A stretch of 64,000 nt of DNA from positions 372,001 through 436,000 of the forward strand of contig NZ_RZIS01000003.1 in assembly GCF_005281835.1 (NCBI RefSeq), read 5' to 3'. The stretch comes from Vibrio profundi. GTDB lineage: Bacteria > Pseudomonadota > Gammaproteobacteria > Enterobacterales > Vibrionaceae. The translations under genes were made by a program, and so were the position numbers. Under the pieces are notes generated by a model, which made no database searches, had not been told where the DNA came from, and worked only from the letters and a program-made list of their open reading frames with translations. Positions 27,570-36,382 of this stretch are shown here, piece by piece (the stretch's first letter is position 1; each line of letters opens with the position of its first letter).

Positions 27570-29039
27570 TTAATGCGAAACATCGATTAATGTGACGCTT
27601 CCATCGTCATTTACTTCGGCTATCTTTCCGTTTGGCTCTTCCATAAAGAGTAGCGTGATGAAGCCCAATACGGCCGTGCCAGCGATGACTAAGAAAAAGG
27701 TTTGGTAAGACACAAAAGACAACACAGTTAAATAAACCACAGCGCCAACGTTGCCATATGCGCCAGTCATACCTGCTATTTGCCCCGTCATTCGACGTTT
27801 AATGAGAGGTACTGTCGCGAATACCGCTCCTTCTCCCGCCTGAACAAAGAAAGAGCACCCCATTGCAGCAACAACCGCTAACCATACTGGCCATGTGTTC
27901 TCTACCTGACCCATTGCGAAGTAACCCACAGCTAAGCCTGCCGTTAGAATAAGTAGCGTTGGTTTACGACCAAACTTGTCAGAAATCCAACCGCCACCAG
28001 GGCGAGACATCAGGTTCATGAAGGCATAAGCTGAAGCGACCATACCCGCAAGAACTGGCGTTAATTCAAAGGTTTCAGAAAAGAACAGAGGCAACATTGA
28101 GATGACTGCGAGCTCTGAACCAAACGTTGCAAAGTAAAGTACATTTAAAACGGCGACTTGTTTGAACTTGTATCGATGAACCTCGGGTACTTCTTCTTTA
28201 AAAACGTTACGGTTTACTTTCCATACTTGAGAGACTTCATAGATGTACAGAACAACGAGTGCAGTATAAATCGCGTTTACTACAAGTGCTGATAGCATAT
28301 TGATGCCCGATGGGGACAGCTTCCATGCGAGTAGTGCGAGAGCGGCATACATAGGGATCTTCATAATGAGTAGGAAGAAAAAGTCACCCTTTGATGTCAC
28401 TTCCATAGCGGATACTTGCTTGGGTTTGAAATAAGTTGAGCCCTTTGGTGTGTCTGTCACGTTCTTATAGAAAATGAACGAAAATGCTAGGCTCATGACT
28501 CCAGTAATACCCACGGCATATCGCCAACCATCTTCGCCACCAAACATTAATGCTAAGGTCGGTAAAGTAAATGCTGCGGCAGCGGAACCAAAGTTACCCC
28601 AGCCACCATAAATGCCTTCAGCCGTGCCAAGCTCATTGTGAGGAAACCATTCAGAAACCAAGCGGATTCCAATAACAAAACCAGCACCAATGAAACCTAA
28701 TAAGAATCTCGCGATAGCGGCCTGCATAAATGAGTCGGCAAACGCGAACATGAAACATGGGATTGAACAAACCGCAAGCAGGGTAGAATAAACCAACCTC
28801 GGCCCATATTTGTCTGTGAGCATGCCAATGATAACGCGCGCTGGAATCGTTAGCGCAACGTTCAGGATCAACAAGGTTTTGATTTCTTCTGTGCTTAGTC
28901 CTAGTTCTGTTTTAACCATTTGTAGTAGGGGAGCGAAGTTAAACCACACAACAAAGGTGATAAAAAATGCCATCCAACTGAGGTGTAATACTTTCATTTT
29001 TCCTGTAAATGACAGCAGCGAAAATTTTGTACTTTCCAT
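27570..29039 (-). CDS. NarK-type nitrate/nitrite MFS transporter
   Basis: 489 residues with about 12 membrane helices. The opening LHLSWMAFFITFVVWFNFAP and the nitrate-signature-like GFIGAGFVIGIRLVSEWFP and GAVVYLTVLSFVSYQTFFLV stretches fit the nitrate/nitrite porter family. The position beside nirBD and nasA points to nitrate uptake for assimilation. It is downstream of nirD, with a 205-base gap holding a hairpin at 29126-29153. Confidence 0.9.
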   Translation of the reverse strand: MESTKFSLLSFTGKMKVLHLSWMAFFITFVVWFNFAPLLQMVKTELGLSTEEIKTLLILNVALTIPARVIIGMLTDKYGPRLVYSTLLAVCSIPCFMFAFADSFMQAAIARFLLGFIGAGFVIGIRLVSEWFPHNELGTAEGIYGGWGNFGSAAAAFTLPTLALMFGGEDGWRYAVGITGVMSLAFSFIFYKNVTDTPKGSTYFKPKQVSAMEVTSKGDFFFLLIMKIPMYAALALLAWKLSPSGINMLSALVVNAIYTALVVLYIYEVSQVWKVNRNVFKEEVPEVHRYKFKQVAVLNVLYFATFGSELAVISMLPLFFSETFELTPVLAGMVASAYAFMNLMSRPGGGWISDKFGRKPTLLILTAGLAVGYFAMGQVENTWPVWLAVVAAMGCSFFVQAGEGAVFATVPLIKRRMTGQIAGMTGAYGNVGAVVYLTVLSFVSYQTFFLVIAGTAVLGFITLLFMEEPNGKIAEVNDDGSVTLIDVSH

Positions 29040-29125
29040 TTAAAAGTCCTTTATATCAAGGTAATACCAAGTTATTTCTTCTGAGAGCTTGGTATTTTTC
29101 CCTAGCCTTTGGTTATGCTTGTCCG

Positions 29126-29153
29126 TGATGCCATTGGTTAGTTAATGGCATCA
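29126..29153. other. hairpin between nirD and transporter gene
   Basis: Perfect 10-bp stem, TGATGCCATT (29126-29135) with AATGGCATCA (29144-29153), and an 8-base loop in the nirD-transporter gap (29040-29244). No T-run follows on the minus strand, so it is more likely an mRNA stability or processing site than a terminator. Confidence 0.55.
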
Positions 29154-29244
29154 GTCGGAGTGTCATATTTATTCTTGGCGATGAAGCTATATTCTTGTTT
29201 AGCTAAACATCCAGCGAGCAAGTGTTTAACGACTCACAATGAAG

Positions 29245-29577
29245 TTATTGAGGCCGTTGGACTTGAATCTCATCACCATGTTTTCTGACTTCAAAGGTTT
29301 GCAATTGATGCTGTGGCTCTTCTAAACACTCTCCCGTTTCTAGGTGAAAGTGTTGCTTGTAGAGCGGAGAGGCCACATAGGGTTCACCACTGAGTGAGCC
29401 AATAATACCGCGAGACATAACATTTGCCTTACCAATTGGGTCGAAATTAGATAACCCATACAACTTGTCTTGGCGTTTGCAGTAGAAAATAGCTACTTGG
29501 GTGTCTTCAATGAGCGCACATATGCCCGTATTAGGGGTTAAATCATTCGTATTACAGACGGTAGTCCAATCTTTCAT
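29245..29577 (-). CDS. nirD: nitrite reductase (NADH) small subunit
   Basis: 110 residues, a Rieske-like ferredoxin-fold protein (WTTVCNTNDLTPNTGICALI, later PLYKQHFHLETGECL) that pairs with NirB. The cluster-binding cysteines and histidines of true Rieske proteins are mostly missing, as is normal for NirD. It follows nirB by 66 bases, so the pair is an operon. It supports the six-electron reduction of nitrite to ammonium. Confidence 0.93.
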   Translation of the reverse strand: MKDWTTVCNTNDLTPNTGICALIEDTQVAIFYCKRQDKLYGLSNFDPIGKANVMSRGIIGSLSGEPYVASPLYKQHFHLETGECLEEPQHQLQTFEVRKHGDEIQVQRPQ

Positions 29578-29643
29578 GACATTCTCCTTGTCAAAACTAT
29601 CTAGAAATTATTCGTTTGATGGCGTTGCCGTTGATCCACCTAG

Positions 29644-32211
29644 TTACTGAACTTCTGTGATTTCTATTAGTTGTTCTTTGGAAGGTTTAGTAGGCTTCGG
29701 GAAACGTTGTTCACGTTCTTTGATGAACGACAAGCTGTTATCCATTTGTTCGCTATTGATAAAGTGCTGGAAGCGTTTAAGTTTCTCTGGGTTCTCAATA
29801 GTTGTTTTCCATTCACATTGGTACTTGGAAATATTCAGTTCAATATCTGCTTCTAGCTCTGCGGCGACGCCAAGTTTGTCTTCGATAACCACTTGCTTAA
29901 GATATTCAATGCCACCCTCTAAGTTTTCCATCCAAACGGAAGTTCGTTGCAGACGATCAGCCGTTCGTGTGTAGAACATCAGAATACGGTCAATGTATTG
30001 AAGCAATGTCGCTTCATCTAAATCCGACGCAAACAAATCAGCGTGGCGAGGGCGCATGCCACCGTTACCGCAGATGTATAAGTTCCAACCTTTATCGGTA
30101 GCGATAACACCAATATCTTTCGACTGCGCTTCTGCACATTCTCGCGTACAACCTGAGACGGCAAATTTGATCTTGTGGGGTGAACGCAAGCCTTTGTAAC
30201 GATTTTCTAAGCGAATGGCTAAGCCAACACTGTCATCGACACCGTAACGACACCAAGTGCTACCCACACATGATTTAACGGTACGCACTGATTTTCCGTA
30301 AGCGTGTCCGGTTTCAAAGCCAGCATCTATCAGCTTTTTCCAGATGATAGGCAGCTCATTAAGCTGAGCGCCAAATAAGTCAACGCGTTGACCGCCAGTA
30401 ATTTTGGTGTAGAGGTCAAACTCTTTTGCGACTTCGCCTAATACGATGAGTTTGTCTGGAGTAATTTCGCCACCTGCGATCCTAGGCACAACGGAGTACG
30501 TGCCGTCTTTTTGCATGTTTCCAAGGTAGATGTCGTTGGTGTCTTGCAGTTCCATATGCTTGTCTTCAAGAATGTAATCATTCCAGTAAGACGCGAGGAT
30601 AGAACCAACAGCGGGTTTACAAACGGTACAACCAAGGCCTTCGCCGTGTGAATCGAGGAGCTCATCGAAGGTTTTGATTTTGTTGACACGGATGATGTCA
30701 GTTAGCTCTTGGCGTGAGTACGCGAAGTGCTCGCAAATGTCATTTGATACTTCTACACCAAGGTTACTCAGTTCACTGTCGAGAACCTGTTTTGCTAGAG
30801 CCGAGCAGCCGCCACAGCCTGTTGAAGCGTTAGTGGTTTCTTTTAATGCAGCCATGGTTGTACACCCAGAGGCAACCGCTTGCTTAATATCACCTTTAGT
30901 GACGTCAAAACATGAACAGATCATCGCGGTGTCAGGCAGCGCTTCGACCCCCACACCTGCCGAGCCAGAATCGTCAGCAACGTTTGGTAGAATTAGAACC
31001 GCTGGGTTTTCTGGTAGCGGCATGTCATTTTGCTTAGTTTGAAGAAGGGTGCCATACGCTTCAGCATCACCGACTAAGACTGCGCCAACAATTTTTTTGC
31101 CGTCAGCTGAAACGATTAGGCGTTTGTAAACTTGTTCGATTTCATCGTTGTAAGTGTATGACTGTGCGCCTTCAGTACGACCATGAACTTCGCCAATACT
31201 GGCTACATCGACACCGAGAAGCTTGAGCTTAGTACTCATGTCGGCACCAGTGAAACTGTTGTCATGAGTGCTGTTAGACAGGATATGAGAAGCCGCGACC
31301 TTAGCCATCGAATAACCGGGAGCAACTAACCCATAAATCATATTCTCGTATAGTGCACATTCACCAATCGCGTAAACGTTACTTAAGTTGGTTTGGCATT
31401 GGCTATTAATTACGATACCACCGCGTTCACCAATTTCGATATCAGAAGTACGAGCCAATTCATCTTGTGGGCGAATTCCCGCAGAGAAAACGATCATATC
31501 GGTTTCTAAGTGGGTACCGTCAGCAAAGTTCATACGGTAGCGTGAAGTTTCGCCCGCAACGATTTCCGTTGTCGCTTTTTCAGTGTGCACGCTAACTCCT
31601 AAGCCTTCGATTTTTCGGCGAAGTAACGCACCACCACCGTCATCAAGTTGAACGGCCATTAATCGTGGTGCGAACTCAACTACATGGGTTTCAAGGCCTA
31701 GGTTTTTGACCGCATTTGCTGCTTCTAACCCTAAGAGACCGCCGCCGATTACCACGCCAGATTTACTTTCTTTACTAGAGGCTTCAATCGCGTCGAGATC
31801 GTCTAGTGTTCGATATACATGACAGTGTTCTTGGTCGTTGCCAGGGATAGGTGGAACAAAAGGAAAAGAGCCTGTCGCGAGAACTAATTTGTCATACGAC
31901 TGAACGTGTCCGTTGTCGGTAACCACTTGATTGTTTGCAGTATCAAGCTGAACGACTTTGGTATTTAGCAGGTAGTTAACGCCATTTTCTTGATAGTAGC
32001 CTTCGGTCGCCATTGCCAAATCGTTGGCCGTTTTTCCTTCAAAGTAGGAGGTAAGTTGAACACGATCGTACGCTAAACGAGACTCTTCACAAAAGGTAAT
32101 GACTTCAAACTCTTCAGAGTTGGCTTGAACAATACCATCGATGAACTTATGCCCAACCATACCGTTTCCGACAACAACGATCTTTTGTTTAGTTTCAGCC
32201 TTCTTGCTCAT
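29644..32211 (-). CDS. nirB: nitrite reductase (NADH) large subunit
   Basis: 855 residues. FAD/NAD-binding domains (VVVGNGMVGHKFIDGI, then SGVVIGGGLLGLEAANAV) lead into a BFD-like [2Fe-2S] region (MICSCFDV, ASTGCGGCSALAKQ) and the siroheme/4Fe-4S nitrite reductase part (SCVGSTWCRYG and VSGCTRECAEAQSKDIGV) near residues 630-700. It reduces nitrite to ammonium in the cytoplasm with NADH. RBS AAGGA precedes the ATG. A sigma-54 promoter match lies about 125 bases upstream, on the same strand. Confidence 0.95.
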   Translation of the reverse strand: MSKKAETKQKIVVVGNGMVGHKFIDGIVQANSEEFEVITFCEESRLAYDRVQLTSYFEGKTANDLAMATEGYYQENGVNYLLNTKVVQLDTANNQVVTDNGHVQSYDKLVLATGSFPFVPPIPGNDQEHCHVYRTLDDLDAIEASSKESKSGVVIGGGLLGLEAANAVKNLGLETHVVEFAPRLMAVQLDDGGGALLRRKIEGLGVSVHTEKATTEIVAGETSRYRMNFADGTHLETDMIVFSAGIRPQDELARTSDIEIGERGGIVINSQCQTNLSNVYAIGECALYENMIYGLVAPGYSMAKVAASHILSNSTHDNSFTGADMSTKLKLLGVDVASIGEVHGRTEGAQSYTYNDEIEQVYKRLIVSADGKKIVGAVLVGDAEAYGTLLQTKQNDMPLPENPAVLILPNVADDSGSAGVGVEALPDTAMICSCFDVTKGDIKQAVASGCTTMAALKETTNASTGCGGCSALAKQVLDSELSNLGVEVSNDICEHFAYSRQELTDIIRVNKIKTFDELLDSHGEGLGCTVCKPAVGSILASYWNDYILEDKHMELQDTNDIYLGNMQKDGTYSVVPRIAGGEITPDKLIVLGEVAKEFDLYTKITGGQRVDLFGAQLNELPIIWKKLIDAGFETGHAYGKSVRTVKSCVGSTWCRYGVDDSVGLAIRLENRYKGLRSPHKIKFAVSGCTRECAEAQSKDIGVIATDKGWNLYICGNGGMRPRHADLFASDLDEATLLQYIDRILMFYTRTADRLQRTSVWMENLEGGIEYLKQVVIEDKLGVAAELEADIELNISKYQCEWKTTIENPEKLKRFQHFINSEQMDNSLSFIKEREQRFPKPTKPSKEQLIEITEVQ

Positions 32212-32334
32212 AATAAATTCCTTTTTGCTTGCCCACTTGTAAGTTGGCTTAACGGCGCAATAAATTGGTTAGCTAACTTTTCTTGTTATTACCTATAAAT
32301 AGATAATTTTATTTTTCAATCTGATTTCTCATGA

Positions 32335-32349
32335 GCAAAGAGGGTGCCA
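32335..32349 (-). promoter_or_regulatory. sigma-54 promoter for nirB operon
   Basis: On the minus strand the sequence is TGGCACCCTCTTTGC, a full match to TGGCAC-N5-TTGC with GG and GC ten bases apart. Transcription would begin near 32323 and leave a leader of about 110 bases to the nirB ATG at 32211. Match to consensus is seen; use is inferred. Confidence 0.75.
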
Positions 32350-32479
32350 ATAGGCCTGGCTAAACAAATAAATAAATTATAGTTGTTTATTATCAATAGC
32401 TTATGTTGTTTCTTTATGGGTGGTGGGATTTGCGTTGCTATAAAGTTATTACTCTAAGTTGGTAAAAGTGGGCGTTTGT

Positions 32480-32505
32480 GGTGCAAGTTTCTTTAAGTTG
32501 GTGCA
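32480..32505. promoter_or_regulatory. NtrC-like half-site pair
   Basis: Two direct copies of GGTGCA (32480-32485 and 32500-32505), 20 bases apart, about two helical turns. GGTGCA is the right half of the NtrC consensus, but the left halves are not clear here. The position, between the two divergent sigma-54 promoters, suits an enhancer. Confidence 0.4.
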
Positions 32506-32619
32506 AATAAGATGAAATAGAAACGGCTTTTTTACGATTGGGGACATTTGGATTCTAAGTGTTTACATAAGTTATTGATTTTATGTCTTAAAAAATCAAT
32601 GTAACTGATTGTTGAAAAG

Positions 32620-32634
32620 TGGCGTATATATTGC
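32620..32634 (+). promoter_or_regulatory. sigma-54 promoter for nasA
   Basis: TGGCGTATATATTGC has GG and GC ten bases apart and matches the -24/-12 consensus with only small differences (TGGCGT for TGGCAC). Transcription would start near 32646, about 33 bases before the nasA ATG at 32679. Confidence 0.65.
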
Positions 32635-32678
32635 TCTATAGATAAATATACAAAGAGGGAAAAATACGCGAGGGACGA

Positions 32679-35216
32679 ATGACTAGTTCGCATCAAGAAT
32701 GGACCAAATCAACATGTGCGTATTGTGGCGTTGGCTGCGGTATTGAAGCGCGCCCCACATTATCTGGAAAACTGGAAATCCGAGGCGACAAATCGCACCC
32801 GTCGAACTACGGAAAGCTGTGCACCAAAGGTATTGCTTTGGGCGAAACGGTTGCTCCGATAGGCCGGCTTACGCAACCTAAGCTTAAAACCAATGAGATG
32901 CACGAACCAATAGATTGGACAACGGCGACTCAATTAGTCGCTGATAAGTTTAAGCAAGCGATAGATGAGTATGGGCCTGATTCAGTGGCTTTTTATGTTT
33001 CAGGGCAATTACTCACCGAAGATTATTACGTCGCGAATAAGTTGATGAAAGGTTTTATCGGCAGCGCGAACATTGATAGCAATTCTCGCTTGTGCATGGC
33101 ATCCAGTGTGGTTGGACATAAAAGAGCATTTGGGACTGATACCGTTCCTGTGTGCTATGAAGATCTAGAACATACTGATCTGGTCATCATCACGGGCTCG
33201 AATTTGGCTTGGTGCCACCCTGTCTTGTTTCAACGTTTGAGAGCAGCTAAGCAAGCGAACCCAAATTTAAAAGTCGTGGTGGTTGACCCGCGTAGAACAG
33301 ACACTTGTGAAATTGCAGATCTACATTTGGCGGTTGAATCAGGCTCTGATGTGGCGTTGTTCAACGGATTATTGGCATTTCTATCTAGCCAAGGCCACCT
33401 AAATCAAGCGTTTATTGAGAAGCATACTGAGGGCTTTGAAAGTGCGTTGAATAGCGCCCATAGCCAATCCATCACACAGCAGGTGGTTGAAGATATTACA
33501 GGCTTATCTGGCGATGAACTTAATACGTTCTATCAGTGGTTTGCTGATAATGAAAAGGTCATTACGATTTATTCCCAAGGCGTTAATCAATCAAGCCAAG
33601 GCTGCGACAAGGTAAATGCGATCATCAATTGCCATTTAGCAACTGGGCGAATTGGCAAACAAGGCATGGGGCCATTTTCGGTGACAGGGCAGCCTAACGC
33701 AATGGGAGGCCGCGAAGTGGGTGGGTTAGCCAACACATTGGCAGCACACTTTGAATTTGGCGATGCTCAATCACACGAGCTTGTCAGTGAATTTTGGGGG
33801 ACTCATGCTTTAGCGACGAAGGCAGGATTAAAGGCGGTTGACCTTTTTGATGCAATGAACGAAGGCAAAATCAAAGCCGTGTGGATCATGGCGACGAACC
33901 CTGTAGTGAGCCTGCCAGACAGCGAAAAAGTAAAATCGGCCCTTGAGAAGTGTCCATTCGTTGTCGTTTCAGATTGCATTGAAGACACCGAGACAACTCG
34001 TTTGGCCGATGTACTGCTACCTGCTCAAGGTTGGAGTGAAAAATCCGGTACGGTGACGAACTCTGAGCGCCGAATTTCAAGGCAACGCCGCATTTTACCA
34101 AGCCCTGGAGAAGCAAAGCCAGATTGGTGGATGATTAAGGAAGTAGCGCAGAAAATGGGGTTTGAAAAGTCATTCGATTACTTACACGAAGGGCAAATCT
34201 TTAATGAATATTGTCATATGACAGCACTTAGCAATGAAGATGGTAAGCAGCGAGATTTGTGTTTGATAGGGCTGACTAAACTTGATGACCAAGGCTACAG
34301 TAAGCTTATTCCTCAGCAGTGGCCTGTAATGGAACTTCAACAGAAAGTCGTGAATCAGCGAATGTTTTCCGAACACCAATTCTTTACCTCTTCAGGGAAA
34401 GCACAGTTTATTGCGGTCGATTATCAAGCGCCCATCGCTAAAGCCTCTAAGGAATATCCTCTCATTCTTAATACCGGCCGAATTCGAGACCAATGGCACA
34501 CCATGACAAGAACCGGGCTTGCGGCTGATCTAGGCTGCCATACTCCTGAACCCTATGTTGCGATACACCCGAAAACGGCAGATTCGTTAGGGTTAGATAC
34601 CAATGATACTAAGCAGCAAGTGGTGACGGTAAAAAGTAACCAGGGGCAGTGTCAGGCGCGTTTAGTCTTGTCTGAGGACATGCAAATGGGGCAAACTTTT
34701 ATGCCAATTCACTGGAATGGAACCACTGCTAAAAATAGTAAGCCTTGCGATCTAATATCGCCTAATGTCGATTCGTTTTCGGGTCAACCTGAATTCAAAC
34801 ATACGCCTATTTGCGTGGAACCGTATGAACTGCACAGTGAAGCAGCACTAATCAGCGATAAAATCGTAGACTGTGGTGAGTTTGATTACTGGGCTAGGCA
34901 GAGGGTTGAAGGGGGATTTCTATATCGTATATGTTCGAAAGGAAATCCAATGGAGTTGGTCATTGCACTCGCGAATAAGTTGGAAACTTTGTCTAGTGAT
35001 GTGCAGCAAGCGTCAAAAACGGTCAATTTTCATGGTAACGATCAAGTTATGAATTACGGTTCTGCTAAGCTTGATTCTTCAGGATTAAGGCAAGCGTTTG
35101 TGGTCAGTGAACGAATCAGCCAAGACAAAGTTGATTGGCTGGTTGAATATTTTGATAGGCCATTGAGCGACGATTTTGAATCAGAGTTTATGAAGGGACT
35201 GGCGTCGACAGGTTAG
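32679..35216 (+). CDS. nasA: assimilatory nitrate reductase, molybdopterin subunit
   Basis: 845 residues of the molybdopterin oxidoreductase family. The 4Fe-4S cluster motif is STCAYCGVGCG (C13, C16, C20) with C48 in GKLCTKG. The molybdopterin-binding region and the C-terminal dinucleotide-binding domain (LILNTGRIRDQWHTMTRTG) are present. It reduces nitrate to nitrite in the cytoplasm. The C-terminal [2Fe-2S] BFD-like extension found in some NasA proteins is not seen, and no flavoprotein partner lies nearby. RBS GAGGGA precedes the ATG by about 5 bases. Confidence 0.93.
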   Translation: MTSSHQEWTKSTCAYCGVGCGIEARPTLSGKLEIRGDKSHPSNYGKLCTKGIALGETVAPIGRLTQPKLKTNEMHEPIDWTTATQLVADKFKQAIDEYGPDSVAFYVSGQLLTEDYYVANKLMKGFIGSANIDSNSRLCMASSVVGHKRAFGTDTVPVCYEDLEHTDLVIITGSNLAWCHPVLFQRLRAAKQANPNLKVVVVDPRRTDTCEIADLHLAVESGSDVALFNGLLAFLSSQGHLNQAFIEKHTEGFESALNSAHSQSITQQVVEDITGLSGDELNTFYQWFADNEKVITIYSQGVNQSSQGCDKVNAIINCHLATGRIGKQGMGPFSVTGQPNAMGGREVGGLANTLAAHFEFGDAQSHELVSEFWGTHALATKAGLKAVDLFDAMNEGKIKAVWIMATNPVVSLPDSEKVKSALEKCPFVVVSDCIEDTETTRLADVLLPAQGWSEKSGTVTNSERRISRQRRILPSPGEAKPDWWMIKEVAQKMGFEKSFDYLHEGQIFNEYCHMTALSNEDGKQRDLCLIGLTKLDDQGYSKLIPQQWPVMELQQKVVNQRMFSEHQFFTSSGKAQFIAVDYQAPIAKASKEYPLILNTGRIRDQWHTMTRTGLAADLGCHTPEPYVAIHPKTADSLGLDTNDTKQQVVTVKSNQGQCQARLVLSEDMQMGQTFMPIHWNGTTAKNSKPCDLISPNVDSFSGQPEFKHTPICVEPYELHSEAALISDKIVDCGEFDYWARQRVEGGFLYRICSKGNPMELVIALANKLETLSSDVQQASKTVNFHGNDQVMNYGSAKLDSSGLRQAFVVSERISQDKVDWLVEYFDRPLSDDFESEFMKGLASTG

Positions 35217-35250
35217 CAAAAGGGTCAAAATTTAGTGCGCGAAACATAAA

Positions 35251-35282
35251 TAGAAAGGGCAGCTAAAATGCTGCCCTTTCTA
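35251..35282. terminator. bidirectional terminator
   Basis: Stem TAGAAAGGGCAGC (35251-35263) with GCTGCCCTTTCTA (35270-35282), loop of 6 bases, followed by TTTT on the plus side. It lies between the convergent nasA and rbsR genes. Confidence 0.85.
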
Positions 35283-35309
35283 TTTTAAGCTTTACGTAAC
35301 GCCTTGAAA

Positions 35310-36311
35310 TTAGAGTGCTCGCACACTATTTCGTTCAACTAACGTAGGCTCTAATTCGACAACCTGAGGGTAAGCGTCCGGTGTTTCTAAGCGGCTTAAC
35401 AATGTATCGACCGCGGCTTTACCTAAACGATGCTTAGGCTGGTGGACCGTTGTAAGTGACGGTGTCATGTATTTAGATAGGTGAATATCATCGTATCCGA
35501 CAATCGACAGTTCGCTAGGAATGTTTAAGCCATCCTCGGATGCCGCATTAATTACGCCCATCGCCATCATGTCATTGCATACAAATAGGGCAGTCGGTAA
35601 TTCACCTTTGGCTTTTAACGCTTGATACGATTCAAAACCACCGTCGCATTCAAAGTTCGATTCAACAATCCAATTTGGGTTGATCTCGATGTCTGCTTCC
35701 TTCATCGCCTGCTTGTAACCCTCGTAACGAGAAGAAGCTTGATTACGATGAAGAGGGCCAGTAATACAACCAATCTGGGTATGACCGTGTTGAATTAAGT
35801 GTTTAGTCGCGAGGTAGCCACCTTGGTGCGAATTGTCTTGGATTTTATCACTAGCGAACAACATTGGGCCCCAATCCATAACGACAACTGGCAGCTCAGG
35901 GTAGCGATCAAATACGTCTAAATGCTCGCCTTCCAACGTGGAGCACATTAGCATTAAGCCATCGACCCTCTTTTGAAGCAGAGTATCGACGGATGATTTC
36001 ATACGTTCGCTGTCACCTTCCGTATTACACAGAATTAGGTTATAGCCCTTTTCATAGCAGCGACGCTCAACGCCTTTAACAACTTCGCCAAAGAATGGGT
36101 TAGTGGATGTAGTAACTAACATACCCACGGTGTTGGTTCGTTTCATTTTCAAGCTACGCGCGAGCGCAGAAGGAGCGTAATTAAGCTCTTTGGCCGCGTT
36201 GTTGACGCGTTCGGCAATTTCTTCACTGACAAAGCGTGATTTGTTGATCACGTGGCTAACGGTAGAGGTCGAAACCTTTGCCAATTTAGCGATGTCTTTC
36301 ATTGTGGCCAT
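35310..36311 (-). CDS. rbsR: ribose operon repressor RbsR (LacI family)
   Basis: 333 residues. The N-terminal helix-turn-helix (MATMKDIAKLAKVSTSTVSH, then VINKSRFVSEEIAERV) and the ribose-type effector domain match RbsR, and the gene lies downstream of rbsK. RbsR represses rbs genes until ribose is present. Its expected operators are the CGAAACGTTTCG palindromes at 41444-41459 and 41521-41538. Confidence 0.92.
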   Translation of the reverse strand: MATMKDIAKLAKVSTSTVSHVINKSRFVSEEIAERVNNAAKELNYAPSALARSLKMKRTNTVGMLVTTSTNPFFGEVVKGVERRCYEKGYNLILCNTEGDSERMKSSVDTLLQKRVDGLMLMCSTLEGEHLDVFDRYPELPVVVMDWGPMLFASDKIQDNSHQGGYLATKHLIQHGHTQIGCITGPLHRNQASSRYEGYKQAMKEADIEINPNWIVESNFECDGGFESYQALKAKGELPTALFVCNDMMAMGVINAASEDGLNIPSELSIVGYDDIHLSKYMTPSLTTVHQPKHRLGKAAVDTLLSRLETPDAYPQVVELEPTLVERNSVRAL

Positions 36312-36382
36312 ATAAAATCCTTGTGGTGATACCTAATCCACGTTGCGCGATATTGTGCCTGAAAGCAGGCACTTATGCTTGA

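Larger units (their letters stand above)
32212..32678. other. 467-base nirB-nasA divergent control region
   Basis: This region has no gene. It holds a minus-strand -24/-12 match (32335-32349), a plus-strand -24/-12 match (32620-32634) and two GGTGCA direct half-sites (32480 and 32500) near the middle. These features are listed separately. It is AT-rich around 32360-32400. Confidence 0.6.
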
